This document shows positions 36,163-47,590 of a stretch of 64,000 nucleotides of DNA, one piece after another; position 1 is the first letter of the stretch, and the number at the start of each line of letters is the position of its first letter. The DNA is from Dermatemys mawii. Its lineage: Eukaryota; Chordata; Testudines; Dermatemydidae. Position numbers and translations under genes: made by a program. The stretch covers positions 34,955,545-35,019,544 of the forward strand of contig ML677335.1 in NCBI GenBank assembly GCA_007922305.1, given 5' to 3'. A model generated the notes under the pieces. It had not been told where the DNA came from. It worked only from the letters and a program-made list of their open reading frames with translations, and ran no database searches.

Positions 36163-36440
36163 TCCATTCATAGAATAGCAGGGTTGAAAGGGACCTCAGG
36201 AGGTCATGTAGTCCAACCCCTTGCTCAAAGCAGGACCAATCCCCAACTAAATCATCCCAGTCAGGGCTTTGTCAAATGTGACCTTAAAAACCTCTAAGGA
36301 AGGAGATTCCACCACCTCCCTAGATAACCCATTCCAGTTCTTCACCGCCCTCCCAGTTAAAAAGTTTTGCCTAATATCCAACCTAAACCTCCCCCTTTGC
36401 AACTTGAGCCCATTACCCCTTGATCTGTCAAATATGCTCA
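36163..36440 (-). mobile_element. CR1 LINE 3' end, antisense
   Basis: On the minus strand the frame encodes NGLKLQRGRFRLDIRQNFLT, RAVKNWNGLSREVVESPSLE and FKVTFDKAL, the classical CR1 C-terminus. The plus strand starts ATTCATAGAATAGCAGGGTT and continues GACCTCAGGAGGTCATGTAG, the usual antisense CR1 3' end. The fragment runs only a few hundred bases before identity is lost near 36440. Confidence 0.9.
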
Positions 36441-38489
36441 GCTCCCAAATGCTATTGTTCTCAATGCCTTGTGCCAGGGCTGGGGAGGAAAACGCATTTG
36501 GGAGCAAAACAGTAACTGGGGGTTACAGTGGGGAACATCTGTTGATGTTCTCAATTCCCTGTATTATCCAGGGGCTAATGAATATGGCTGGATCCTGGTT
36601 GAGGGTGGTGCCTATTAGCCCAACAGCAGCATGCACTCCAGCAGTGGTCTGCCTGTTCATTGCTTCCAGGAGCTCCTTCTGCAGGTTCTTGTGTTTCTCC
36701 AGATTGTCTTTAGTCATGCCAATGCTATCCTGCGGCAGTTCCTTGCTGTTTCTGCATATCTGTCAGTCTGTCATCCCCCTAACTGTCCAGACTTCAAAAC
36801 CACCCTTCTCTGCTTAGTAGTTTGTCATTTTTTTCTGTGAGTCTGTAAGCAGGGCTCAAAACATCACTTCTTTGGATCTCGGTTTCTCCCCCTCAGGTTA
36901 GCCAGCCAGTATGACTTTGATAAAGTTCCCCTCCCTTGAGGGTCTCACCAATATACATGTAGTGACTGGGGGAGTAGAGGAAAAAACCCAAGCAGTTATT
37001 GTTCATGTTAGCACTGTGCCCATAGAAACAATGATAGCATTTTTAATCCTTTATATATGAATTTCATCGCTTGAGAATCTTTCCAGTCTTGGGAGATAGT
37101 AAATTGTGTGTGCATAAGGGCTAGATTCAATGCTGTGGTCTTGTGTTCTTAGTGTGGGATTGCAGTTTATGCTGTGTCTTCTCGGTGCTTGTATGGGTGC
37201 AGGCTGTTCTTGATTGGAGTGTGGTGATGGGCTGAGATGGGAGTTAGATGGTTACCTGGTGGTGCGGGTTGAATAGTAATCCCCTCAGCATTCCCTTTAG
37301 GCTGTACCAATGCTTGATTACATTACACTGAGGTGGGTGATTACAAGGTAGAGAAGGGTCTTTCTTAAAAGGGCAAAAGCCAAACCAGCAATATATGCTC
37401 AGATGATATTCATCAAGGTGCTCTCCTTCCCCTTCAGAAGTGCTGCAGGAGTAGACCTCTGCCACTCAGTGTCCATACTAAAACTGAGCAAACTCTGAGC
37501 CTTAGATTCTGCTTTAATTCCCCTGCAGATATGCAGAAAGTGAAGAGAAAAATAGAACAGGTCTGCACTGATTGTTTGAAGTCTTAATGGCTCCCAGTCT
37601 TTCTGTGAAATATGTAAGCCTATGAAAAGGCATTATGCCACCTTTGTCTACTTGACTGCAATAACTATGAAATGGTAGTTCATATGCATAAGCACAGTAA
37701 TTTAGCACTGTGCAGTTATGCAGTCCTGAACCTAATCATCGTTTCCTGTATGCAGCCCTGTTTACAACACTATTACAGGGTATATATACCTCAGCTGGGA
37801 GCATTAGCCTTATTATCTGCATGGACATGCCATTCCTATGCCTATATATCGCTCAGGCAAAATGTGAAAAGCCACAACTTTTCTTTTCCAGTAACAACTG
37901 TCTCAGTAAACTTACTATTTTTGCATGACTACATAGTTTCATTATTTGATTATACTGCATCGGGGGCGGGAGAACGAGGCTAAGGCTGTACCATGCGGGT
38001 GCCATTGTGAGCATGAAAATGGAACAGAGGTGGATAGTGTTCAGTGGGCAGGAGAGATGCATAGAGGGAAAAGGAAATAAGTAGATGGGTAAGTGCCCTA
38101 AGCAGCATGGGTTTGAAAACAGTGAGTCGTCTGAGTATCAGCTCAGGATAGAAGCTTATTACTCAGCCTGGCTGCCATTTTAAAAACATGCCCAGAAGGT
38201 TTGAAAAAAGACCAGTAGCACTTCTTGAGTGAGAGAGGGAGGCAGGGTCTGGAGACTTGGAAAGGCTCACATCCTCCCAAACTAACAGTAGACATTGGGC
38301 ACCTGAAACAGAAATTAACATAGCTGTAAAGCAAAATAAAATTATCAAGGTACTCTCATGCTGAGGGTCCCTTAAGAAGATATTCTTCTGGTATCCCCAT
38401 CTGAGTTTGGGGCTGAAATCAAGTTGGCTTCTTACAGGACTACCTTCAGGGTTTTGAGATCTCTTTTCTGTCCTACTCCTCCAGTGAAT
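36441..38489. other. Unassigned flank
   Basis: A minus-strand frame at 36523-36717 (starting MTKDNLEKHKNLQKELLEAM) is helical and charged and might be a tail of a Myb/SANT-like transposon protein, but it is too short to call. The rest is unassigned. Confidence 0.35.
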
Positions 38490-38790
38490 CATGATCATCC
38501 TTGGATGCCACATCTGCCTGGTGGCAACAGGGGAAGCACTGTCCATGAGGGTGTTGGGTTCTGTAGTACTATGCCACCAAATATCCTGTTCTGCTTCTCA
38601 TCAAGTGGACAGGACAAATGGTCACCACCAGACTTGTTTCCGCTTTCCCTGGTTTTCTTGCAAGTTCTTGAGCTCTTTATATGAAACTGGTCTGTGTCCT
38701 GGCTGTGACCTTTCTCAGCCATCTGCTTAGCAATGTCCTCAAAAAGTTTCTTATCACAGTGGCTCCTGGCAAGAGATTGCTATACTGTTG
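38490..38790 (-). pseudogene. Myb/SANT-like DNA-binding protein relic (Harbinger-associated type)
   Basis: On the minus strand from about 38780 the frame reads SLARSHCDKKLFEDIAKQMA, then EKGHSQDTDQFHIKSSRTCK, then KTRESGNKSGGDHLSCPLDE and IFGGI. This follows the trihelix/Myb-SANT pattern of proteins that accompany PIF/Harbinger transposases and of the MSANTD genes derived from them (KGHxRDxxQCRxKxKELRxxY...SGxxxxxCPFYEELxxILGG). The Trp-rich first helix is not recognisable and the frame runs out near 38495. The element may extend from about 38150 to 39260, where the right flank has MITE-like sequence ending GTCAAGCCC. Confidence 0.6.
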
Positions 38791-39260
38791 CCTCTCCTCA
38801 GACTGTAAGAAGATCAAGGATCTCTGCATAGCTCCAAGTGGCTGCATGAGGCATGGTATAACACTGTTGCAATAATAACACTGTAATGCTGATATATCAA
38901 ATTCAGGAACAAACAGACCAATCCAGGCCCCATGCCAGGTTTTAAGAGGGTGAGGAGACATCTGGTCAATTTGACCCCAGAGCAATGGCAGGAACAGGTA
39001 AACAGTTTGGTCACAGACACAAAGCAACATGGGATAGCAGTGGGAGGATTGCCAAAGTAATATGCAGAAGCATTGCGTGTGTATGAACAGTAATCCGCAC
39101 TAACTCAATTCAAAGTGAATTTACTCCACTTTGAGAGCAGAATACAGAATTTTCAGCAAATAGGGAGTCATCCCACTTTAATGGTTTGCGGAGTGTGTAC
39201 AGAGGCATTTTCAATGTGCACCAACTTGAATTAGCGCAAACTAAACCCCACCAAGTAGTC

Positions 39261-40174
39261 AAGCCCTCAGAGACACCGTTGGAGTCACAGTGCCTTCCTT
39301 TGCATCTTCCTTGTTCCTGAAGGAAAGTAATCTACTGTTGGACTATACCAAAAGTAAACTACAGCTCATCACACACTGACTAAGATACTCTGACCATTCA
39401 CTTACGGAGAGGTGAATTTTTTCTCCACCCATCATCTACCCTCTTGATCCAAGGAAGGCGTAAGTTGGAGAATAGCACTACTTACCATTACACAGCTGTA
39501 TCCAAGACCCAGGTAAATGTGTTGAGATTTCTCCCTCTTACTTTCATGAGGACGCACACAGTCCAAATCTCAGTCTAGTCCAATACGCACTGTAGAAAGT
39601 GTCCCCTACACTCAGTGAATGTTTCTTTGAGTGGTAGCACATTTTCATCTCCACAATATGCCGTACCAATATTTATCAAATCAAAGTGGTTTTTAATTGG
39701 AAGCCATTTTCTTCATAAAAAGTCATTAAAATGAGGTGAATCATCATTAAATAAAACATATCCCTCTTGTGTTGTCATATTTACTCGTTATAATAAGATT
39801 TTTGGCCTGGAAGCCACCTATGAGAGTGAGCTCTGCAACAGATGTTTGCCTTTGCCACTGGGTCTTCTTTGCGATTAAAAAAATAAAAAGAAATAAAAAA
39901 AACAATCTCATGAATATTCCAAGTTTAGAATAAGCAAAAGTGATCTTTAGCAATTTTATAAGAAGCTGATGCTCAACTATATGACACATGGAATGTATGA
40001 GAAAACAGTAATTTGCTTTTAGAAGCTTCCTATTGAAAAACAAGGCATTTTTGATAGATTCTATGAAGTTTTATCAGTTATTTTAAATACATTCAAAAGG
40101 ATAAAGGGCAGACTTATTTTATGGGCAGCCTTACTTATCTTGAGTAGCACCCTAGATCAGAAGTGGTCCCATTG
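39261..40174. other. Unassigned flank
   Basis: AT-rich. No recognised repeat or exon. Confidence 0.45.
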
Positions 40175-40182
40175 GCCTACAT

Positions 40183-40606
40183 CAGGGGTAGCCCACCTGA
40201 GCCTGAGAAGAAGCCAGAATTTACCAATGTATATTGCCAAAGAGCCACAGTAATAGGTCAGCAGCCCGCATCAGCTCCCCACCACTCCCAGTGCCTCCTG
40301 CCCACCAGCAGCCCCGCCGATCAGCGGCTCCTCTCTCCCAATCAGCTGTTTCATGGTGTGCAGGAGGCTCTGGGTGGGAGAGGAAGGTTCGAGGGCACGG
40401 CAGGCTCAGGGGAGGAGATGTGAAAGGGTGGAGTGGGGGTAGGGCATGTGGCAAAATCAGGGATTAAGCTGTGAGCACCCGCCCCCCAGAACATTGGCAA
40501 GTTGGTGCTTGTAGCTCCAGCCCCGGAGTCGGTGCCTATACAAGGAGCTGCATATTAACTTCTGAAGAGACGCATGTAGCTCTGGAGCCACAGGTTGGCC
40601 ACCCTG
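40183..40606. mobile_element. hAT-type MITE with perfect 8-bp target duplication
   Basis: Terminal repeats are CAGGGGTAGCCCACCTGAG and CACAGGTTGGCCACCCTG. Both flanks are GCCTACAT (40175-40182 and 40607-40614), an exact 8-bp duplication, the hAT signature. The GC-rich interior (CCCGCCGATCAGCGGCTCCT and so on) does not encode a transposase. It is an island of CpGs within AT-rich DNA. Confidence 0.9.
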
Positions 40607-40614
40607 GCCTACAT

Positions 40615-43600
40615 TTTCACAAACTGACTAGTGATTTTGGGAGCCTCAGTTTTTAATTGCTGAATTTCAGATTGAAATTCAAGATTGCCTACTTGAAAAG
40701 GCTTGATTTTCAGAAAGTGCTAATCACTGATCCAGAATTTGTATTTATAAAGTTGCCCATCTGCCTTCTGTCAAGTTACCTGAAATGCTAGTCCAGCATT
40801 GAAAACCAATCTCAATCCAACTTCCATAAACGTTCATTAAACATTATAGAATACAGTGAGCAGACTCAAATTAAAAGGATGAATTAGTCGGTGAAAAATT
40901 GTGACCTGTATTATGTAGAAAGTGAGACTAGATTAGTATTATCCCTTCTTGCCTTAAAATCTATGAGGGAAACAATGAATTTTGATTTTGAAATGGGTTT
41001 AAATGTGGAATATTAGGAAAAATATGTGAGTTTGTGGAAGGGAGGGAGAACAGGGAGATCTGGTGTAGGAAGGCATGATGGGAGCATAAAGAGAAGACAA
41101 TCTTCTGAGTTTACACTTATCTGGCTATTTATTTGCTTGTTTTTCCATTCAAACTCAAAACAAACCACAAAACACATTAATGGTATGACAAATATTGCAA
41201 TTAGAGTGGCGATTATAAGGTATTGGATTTGGAGAACACCCACATGGCACCATTGCTTACAGCCTGTTAGGTCTAGTTGAGTGGACTCCTACATCATATC
41301 ATTACTAGCAGCATGTATATATAAATCTAGTTGAGCTCTCTTGCTAAACTTATATAAATCCAATAAAAATTTCTACATATTTAGCCTATTAACCAGTCAT
41401 ATCATGATTCTGACTGCAGAAGGCTGCAGAATCTAAAAACTATGAAGAATTTTTTTATAAAGCAATGACCGAGCTGGGAAAAAAAACCCATAACAAAATC
41501 CATTTAAATTAATTCCCAAAGAATAAATGTGTAAAGGATCACAAATGGTTAGTTCTGATCTATTACAACTCCACTTTTATTTATTTATTTTTACAGACTC
41601 TCTCAAAGGAATGCTGAATGTCTGAAAAAAGTATTTATTGTAAAACATACTGTGCATAAGTTAATTGAATGCATAGGGGATGCTTCTATATCTCTCACTG
41701 AATTTAAAAACAGTTAAGTGTATCTATCAGGAGAACACCCTAAGGTGATATATTCAAAATGGAGTGTATATATATACATATACATATATATACATACATA
41801 CATATACACACACACACCTTTCAATCATGTTAAAAAGAAGTTGTCACATGATTTACAACATCAAAAGTTATCAGGTTTATTATCAGCATGATGAAAAATT
41901 GCAGCTCTATATATTAGAAAAAATAATTTTTAGACTAACTGTACTCCAGTTACAGAAAAATTGATTAGAGATTTTTTTGAGGTTTCTTATTTTGCAGATA
42001 TGTGGTTTCAAAGAAGAAGTTAAATTAATTCCAAGCCATTCCTTGGCTCCAAGTGTTACTTTACCGAAATAATAAGTTACATTGTTCCACACTTTTTCCA
42101 GAGGAGAACAACATAAATGAAGCTATGTATATTTAAATCAGTCTCCTTCAATTTTAATTCTGGTCTTTTTAACACACAGTATTTCATGATGCTTCCTACA
42201 TGGTTAGAAATAGAGAATGGACCCAGAGCCTTACCCTTAGCTGATGACTTTGTCTAAATATTGTGACATTATTTCCCCATCTGACATTCTAAAATATAAT
42301 TTCCTTTCTGTCAAGGTACTTAGAAAATGAGAGCTGTAAATGCTAACCAAGCAAATCAATAGTTATAGTCTTGAATGGTCAATGCACTAAGTCAAGTCTA
42401 CCATAGTGCCCCCAGCTGTATTACTGAACAATTTATTTGCATTCAGTGGGTCAAATCTTGGAAGTGACCTTAATGTAAACATGTGACTAGTTCCATTGGA
42501 CTTCAGTGGCACTAGATCTGTAATCCTTTGTGAAAAGGAAAACTCATGCTTGAGTGCTTTCCTGAATAGGGATAGATGTATATGCCTAAAGTTCTGCATT
42601 TGCCTCATTGTTTGCTGAGCTGGGCCCCCTACATCCAAATGTTAGTACACTATGGACATCAGTGTAATAGCAATTCAGTGCCTAAATATGCTACAATGTG
42701 TAGATAGTATAGATCTAAATCCTGCCATCATTGGACTGGGTTCTACATAATGAAATACTGTAGAATTTGATCCTCTTTTCCATAGGATCCATGTGTTTTC
42801 TGCTATTATGCTGGCTTGCATTTGAAGGACAGCAGAATACAGGCTTGCCAATTTTTTTTGACCAGCTCTACCCCTTTACTCTCAAACCACTTGTGGTCAT
42901 CTAACACAATCTAGCACATGAAACAGACATGCCTGTCAACACCATCTTGAGAGCCCTGGCCTGATTCCAGCTGCATGCCAATAGCCTATGCATTCTGTTG
43001 TACACTTGCACAAAAATCTGTATTTGTGCACAACCACCGTTTTTTCTCCCTATGGACCAGCAGCACAGGATTTAGCCCTGTAATTGCAATCAAGCTGCTA
43101 AATAATAAAGATAAATGTTCTTGTAATAATCCAGATATATAGCTATAAGAAACTATGGCTAACAATTTTATGTCTAGATACTGCCTTCTATCTTGCTATA
43201 GATTTATGACAAACATTTATTTCATCAGCACATAGGCTCATGATTCCTTTGTCCAACACTATAATTCTAACAAAACAAGCCAGAATAATGAGCTGAGAGC
43301 ACAATGATGTTGCAATCAGTTAGGCCTATTCAGAATCCCTTCAGCTGTCACCATGCTTAGCCATGCACTCACACGTACCAGAATGCAGAAGAAATGTGTA
43401 ATATTTGGGATGGGGAAAGTTCCATCACATATTTGACAGTGATTAACAGACTATTTCCCCATTTTGGTCTTCAGCGCGGTGTGCTTTTTCAAGGGATTAT
43501 GCCAAGTACATTTCTGCTATATTTGTCCAGAGGTTTTTTTTCCCCTCCATATTGAGAGAGGCATTTTTAATACCCCATAATATTGATATGAAGTACATGG

Positions 43601-43766
43601 ATACATTTTTTTGCTGTTTTTGTAGCACACAAATGGAATATGAACTGTTATTCCTTACAGGTTACCAACACAAGTTTGTGAGGTGTAAGGAGACAACCTT
43701 AAGATGTTAAAAGTGGTATTAACACTTACTGGGAAGGCTTAAGGTACTAATTTGTCACAGATTGAA
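40615..43766. other. Unassigned flank
   Basis: Contains the microsatellite at 41765-41818 and possible fold-back fragments at 40640-40760 and 42460-42530 (CCATTGGACTTCAGTGGCAC). No exon recognised. Confidence 0.45.
41765..41818. repeat. Compound (TA)n/(TACA)n/(CA)n microsatellite
   Basis: Alternating GTATATATATACATATACAT, TACATACATACA and a CACACACACA run. Confidence 0.95.
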
Positions 43767-43999
43767 GGCTTGTCTACTTGGTGCCTTAGCTCACTCTAGC
43801 TGGGGTTTAACTTCTAATTGACTTAGGTGGACTCTGATGGCACATGCTAAAAAGTTTCCTGGTGAACGTTAATGTTGTACTGTTTCAAATGGGACTACAT
43901 TAACATGTAATAGGAAAATTTTCGGGTGTGAGATCCGGGTCCACACATGGCAGTTAGTTTGCAACCAGTGTGGACTAAGGCACTGTGTAGACCACCCCT
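43767..43999. mobile_element. MITE with GGCTTGTCTAC ends and long inverted arms
   Basis: Left GGCTTGTCTACTTGGTGCCT and right GACTAAGGCACTGTGTAGAC are inverted copies (GGTGCCTTAG opposite CTAAGGCACT). The interior continues the inverted layout (AACGTTAATGTTGTACTG near the centre, ACATTAACATG after it). Non-coding. Confidence 0.75.
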
Positions 44000-44465
44000 C
44001 AGACTTTGCAGCATGTTTTAATATCTTTGGGCTGTAGAGAAAACTTTCCAAATGCGAACCATTTTTCTGAAGTGTGCAAACAATTGCTCTGTGAGGTGTG
44101 ACTTGCCATCCATTCCATCTCAACTGATGTTTAAACTGTCATAATTGATCACAGATTTTATATCTCTTTTGAGGTGCAATTGTATGCCTCATTTGTGCAT
44201 AAGATTACTGCATCTATGTGAAAAACTGAGTAACAATGCACAAGCAGGCAGAAATAGCATTTGTATTGAAAGTGTCAGGCTATTTCCATCCCATTCCTTC
44301 CCTCCTCCCCTCCATGTAGTTTAGAAACTACATAATGGTCATATTCTACTCTCTGTCCACATTTGTGCAAGCCTCCCATTATTATTAGTGTAAATACCAT
44401 TGTTTAGAATGACATCTCTGGCCCTAACTTTGTAGATTTAGCCCACATATCCTAATTTAAAAGAG

Positions 44466-44632
44466 AGACAAGGTGGGTGAAGTAATATATTTCATTGGAC
44501 TAGCTTTTGTTGGTGAGAGAGACAAACTTTCAAGGTTCCACGGAGCTCTTCTTCAGACCTATCTAAGTGTGAAAGTTTGTCTCAGCAGCAGAAGTTGATC
44601 CAATAAAAGACATTACACTATTCACCTTGTCT
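44466..44632. mobile_element. Palindromic Penelope-like tail (inverted duplication)
   Basis: Positions 44466-44531 are the antisense form and 44571-44632 the sense form of the same Penelope-type tail. AGACAAGGTGGGTGAAGTAA opens the left arm and ACTATTCACCTTGTCT closes the right arm; GAGACAAACTTTC and GAAAGTTTGTCTC face each other across a 39-base centre. On the minus strand the centre reads GTCTGAAGAAGAGCTC and leads into GAAAGTTTGTC, a hammerhead-like order (CUGAxGA ... GAAA). Confidence 0.7.
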
Positions 44633-44681
44633 AATGTTCTGGGACCAAACATAAACACTGCATCCAATACTTTAAAATACT

Positions 44682-44770
44682 GAGCCAGATTCTCAGCTGA
44701 TGTAAACCATTATAGGTCCACTGACTTCAATGGGATAAGCGGATTTAGCCTAGGTGAGGAGTTAGCTCAC
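44682..44770. repeat. Fold-back repeat, GCCAGATTCTCAGC family
   Basis: GAGCCAGATTCTCAGCTGAT at the left, CACTGACTTCAATGGGAT in the middle and GCCTAGGTGAGGAGTTAGCT at the right, the last partly inverse to the first. Confidence 0.5.
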
Positions 44771-46004
44771 AAGGTGGCCATTTTTACCGAGTAAGATTGT
44801 CACCTTTGTGCTGAATAGCACCCATTTAAAGTTCTCCATCACTATTAGTTTTGTAACCTTTGCCCTGACAGGTGTCTGTGATTATATATGCAGATGTCCC
44901 ATTCATCACTTTAGCGCCTTTACACCACCATTTTTTTTTTTTTAGAGAACCAGGCATTAGCCTAACTTTTCTCCCACGGAAGCACTGAAGTCAGTGACCA
45001 TTGAGCAGGGATAGGCCAATACTGAGTTCTTTAGAAAATCCCACTGATAGTGTTCAGGCCAAGTTAGGGCTTTGAAGAAAGTTGATACAAATGATATAAA
45101 GGAATCACCTAATATTGTATTTGGACTCGAGGCTTTATGTATTTACTTGGACCCAATTATATTTTTTGATAAAAATAAATTAGAGATATACACAAGGAGC
45201 TCAAGGGATAAGATAAGCCATCAGAGGTGAAGCACTGATTTTAGATTTTATTTTAGAGATGGTTCTTTAGTTTTAATCAGTTGCCTCAGTTTTATCTTTA
45301 TCTCATCCCCATAAGATCTTGTATGGGAAATGTTATGGGGCAAAAAGAAAACCAAAAACCAACAAAAACCAGGACACAAATGTAAGGCCAAAAGTAAGGA
45401 ACAGACAGGAATACCTGGAAATTCACTGGAGAGGAGGGAATTGCAGCTCACAGACATTCTTTCTCCTTCTCCCAAATCCATAGGAGTATCTTGCACTTAA
45501 CAACAGTTGGATGGGTCTTTGTGAACTTGGAGAAGGATGGACTGAGCTTGTGGTGATGACGCCAGGAAATAACTGCTTTACATGAATATACTCCCTTCAA
45601 ATACAACAAACAGTGGCAGTTTGCAGTGGAAATCCAGGTACTTCAGTTAATGCTACTAGAAGCTGTATCAATTCCCCTTTGCAGCTGCTCCCTGCTTGGA
45701 AAGGCAATACAGAGTGCCAGTCAATGGCTTTGCCAGGGAAAACACCATGTTGAAATTGGCACTGGGGGATGGTGTCCCTTTCTGCCAGTTCCCTAGTGTC
45801 TTCAGAAATGGACTTATTGCTTCTCTCACAATCAAGTAGACACCCCTTCCCCGACAAGGGTATCTTACGGACTCTCCCAGAATTTCCTGATTTTCCCCAC
45901 CCCCATTCCACAGATTTTTCTGCAGGAGGAGAGCACTTAGACACAAAATGAGAGGAAGATTGGCTTATTGTTGAGGCATTGGACAAAGAAATTTGAGTTC
46001 CATT
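44771..46004. other. Unassigned flank
   Basis: A minus-strand frame of 129 codons at 45597-45986 overlaps frames on both strands and shows no domain. No repeat recognised. Confidence 0.45.
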
Positions 46005-46245
46005 CTGAGCTCTGCCACAGTGTTGCTATTTGAGTTCGAGCACAACTCTTTAATCTTTGTGCCTTAGAGCCACAACAGTACAAAAGGGGAGTAATAATTC
46101 CCTCACCCCTTTTATTAAAAAAAATCTTGTCTACTTGGATTATAAACTCGTCAGAGTGGGGACTGTATTATATGCAATGTCTAGCAGAATGGGACACTCG
46201 TCTTCGTTGAGCTTCTAGGTACAACTATAATATAAACAATAATTA
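46005..46245 (+). mobile_element. MIR-type SINE with L2-like tail, sense
   Basis: TGAGCTCTGCCACAGTGTTG and GAGCACAACTCTTTAATCTT match the MIR core; GGATTATAAACTCGTCAGAG, TCTAGCAGAATGGGACAC and a closing ATAATATAAACAATAATTA match the L2-like 3' tail of this SINE class. Confidence 0.65.
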
Positions 46246-46285
46246 TGACATTATGCACTACATCACTGTTGTCAGACAAGGAGTA

Positions 46286-46390
46286 GAGTTCGGCTCTCAG
46301 TAACACTGGTGTAAATCACGAGTAATTCTACTGAAGTCAAAGGAATCACACTAGTATAAGATTGATGAGAGAGGAGAATCAGATCCAATA
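46286..46390. repeat. Fold-back repeat, CTCTCAG...GGTGTAAATC family
   Basis: GGCTCTCAGTAACACTGGTG, then GTAAATCACGAGTAATTCTA, then CTGAAGTCAAAGGAATCACA, then GATGAGAGAGGAGAATCAGA. The outer parts are imperfect inverted copies around the CTGAAGTCAA centre. Confidence 0.5.
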
Positions 46391-46986
46391 GTTTCTTTTG
46401 CTCAGTCTTTTGGAAAATCGAAGTTAAAGTCATAATTTTTACTCTTGCTACTTTTTTTTTCCCCTAGTATCATCCTTTCATAAATCTTGACTACGAAACT
46501 GGGAGCCTCATAAATACTAGACTTGCTTTCTCAGCGAGAACTGTGATAGTCTAAAAACAGGCACAGTTTTATTTTTCAGACCAACCATATACAGCATAGT
46601 GAACGTAATATTAAAATAACTTCACTGAGAACAGGATTGGGCCCCAATGATACTTTTAATCAATAGCTTTTGTTTGATGACATGATTACTGTTGAAAAGG
46701 ACCACATAGTAATATTTTCAAATGCTTTATGTTAAACAAAAGCCACTTGAAGCACATCAGAGGTAGTGGTGGGTAATTAAGTATTGGCAACTTAGGGGGA
46801 AGAGAAAACCTTGTACAGCAGCATAATATAACTATAGAAAAGCTCTCAGAAAAGAATGTGATCTACAGTGAGAAATGCAAGGAGAGAATGGAGAGCACTT
46901 GTGATTCTTAGGAGGGGAAAGTCAATACAAAACAGAAGGAATAGAGACAACCCCTCATGTTTAAATCTATATGAGCCATGGACTAG

Positions 46987-47590
46987 CAGAGAGCTGGGCA
47001 AACTATAGCCCGTGGGCCATATCCATTCCATGGGCCTCTCCTAATTGGCTCCTGAGCTCCCAGCAGGGGAGGCTAGCTCCTCCCCACTCATGCACTGTCC
47101 CCCTCCCCCGCAGCCTCAGCATGCCACTCTGTGCGGACGGGGCTGTGCACTCTGGCGGATGAGCGTGGCAGTGTGTCTGGCTCCAGCCAGACACGCTGTT
47201 CTGAGTGATGTGGTAAGGGGGCCAGGGCCAGGCTGGGGGTTGGATAAGAGGTAGAGGGTCTTGGGGGGTGGTCAGGGTATGGAAAACAGGGGTGTTGGAT
47301 AAGGCGTGAGAGTCCCAGGGGGGCGTGTCAGGGGACAGGGAGAAGGGGAGTTGGAAAGGGGTGGGGTCCTGGGAGAGTGATTAGGGGTGGGTGTCTCTGG
47401 AGGGGGCGGTCAGGGGACAAGGAGTGGGGGGCTTAGATAGGGGGTGGGACTTCAGTGGGGTGGTTAGGATGGGGGATCTCTGGAGGGGGCAGTCAGGGGA
47501 CAAGGAGCGGGGGGGCTTGGATAGGAGGTGGGGTTCTGGAGAGACAGTGGTGGAGGGTCAGAAAGGTTTGTGCACATCAGAGTAAATGAG
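46987..47590. mobile_element. hAT-like non-autonomous element carrying a minisatellite
   Basis: It opens CAGAGAGCTGGGCAAACTAT followed by AGCCCGTGGGCC, the start of a common sauropsid hAT-derived repeat (CAG...CTGGGCAAACT). A GC-rich body is followed by a G-rich tandem array. The right end is not resolved and no target duplication was found. Confidence 0.55.
47215..47545. repeat. G-rich minisatellite, unit about 82-83 bp
   Basis: GTCAGGGGACA recurs at 47327, 47409 and 47492, a period of 82 then 83 bases. Each unit also carries a GGGGTT/GGCTTGGATAGG-like segment. About four units are present, diverged from one another. The plus strand is dense in GGGG runs. Confidence 0.85.

Noticed and set aside
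45597..45986. 129-codon open frame on the minus strand
   Set aside because: No domain recognised and open frames overlap it on both strands; no exon signals.
46987..47590. CRISPR-like array of spaced repeats
   Set aside because: Units are about 82 bases with no short conserved repeat plus unique spacers, and the host is a vertebrate. It is a minisatellite.
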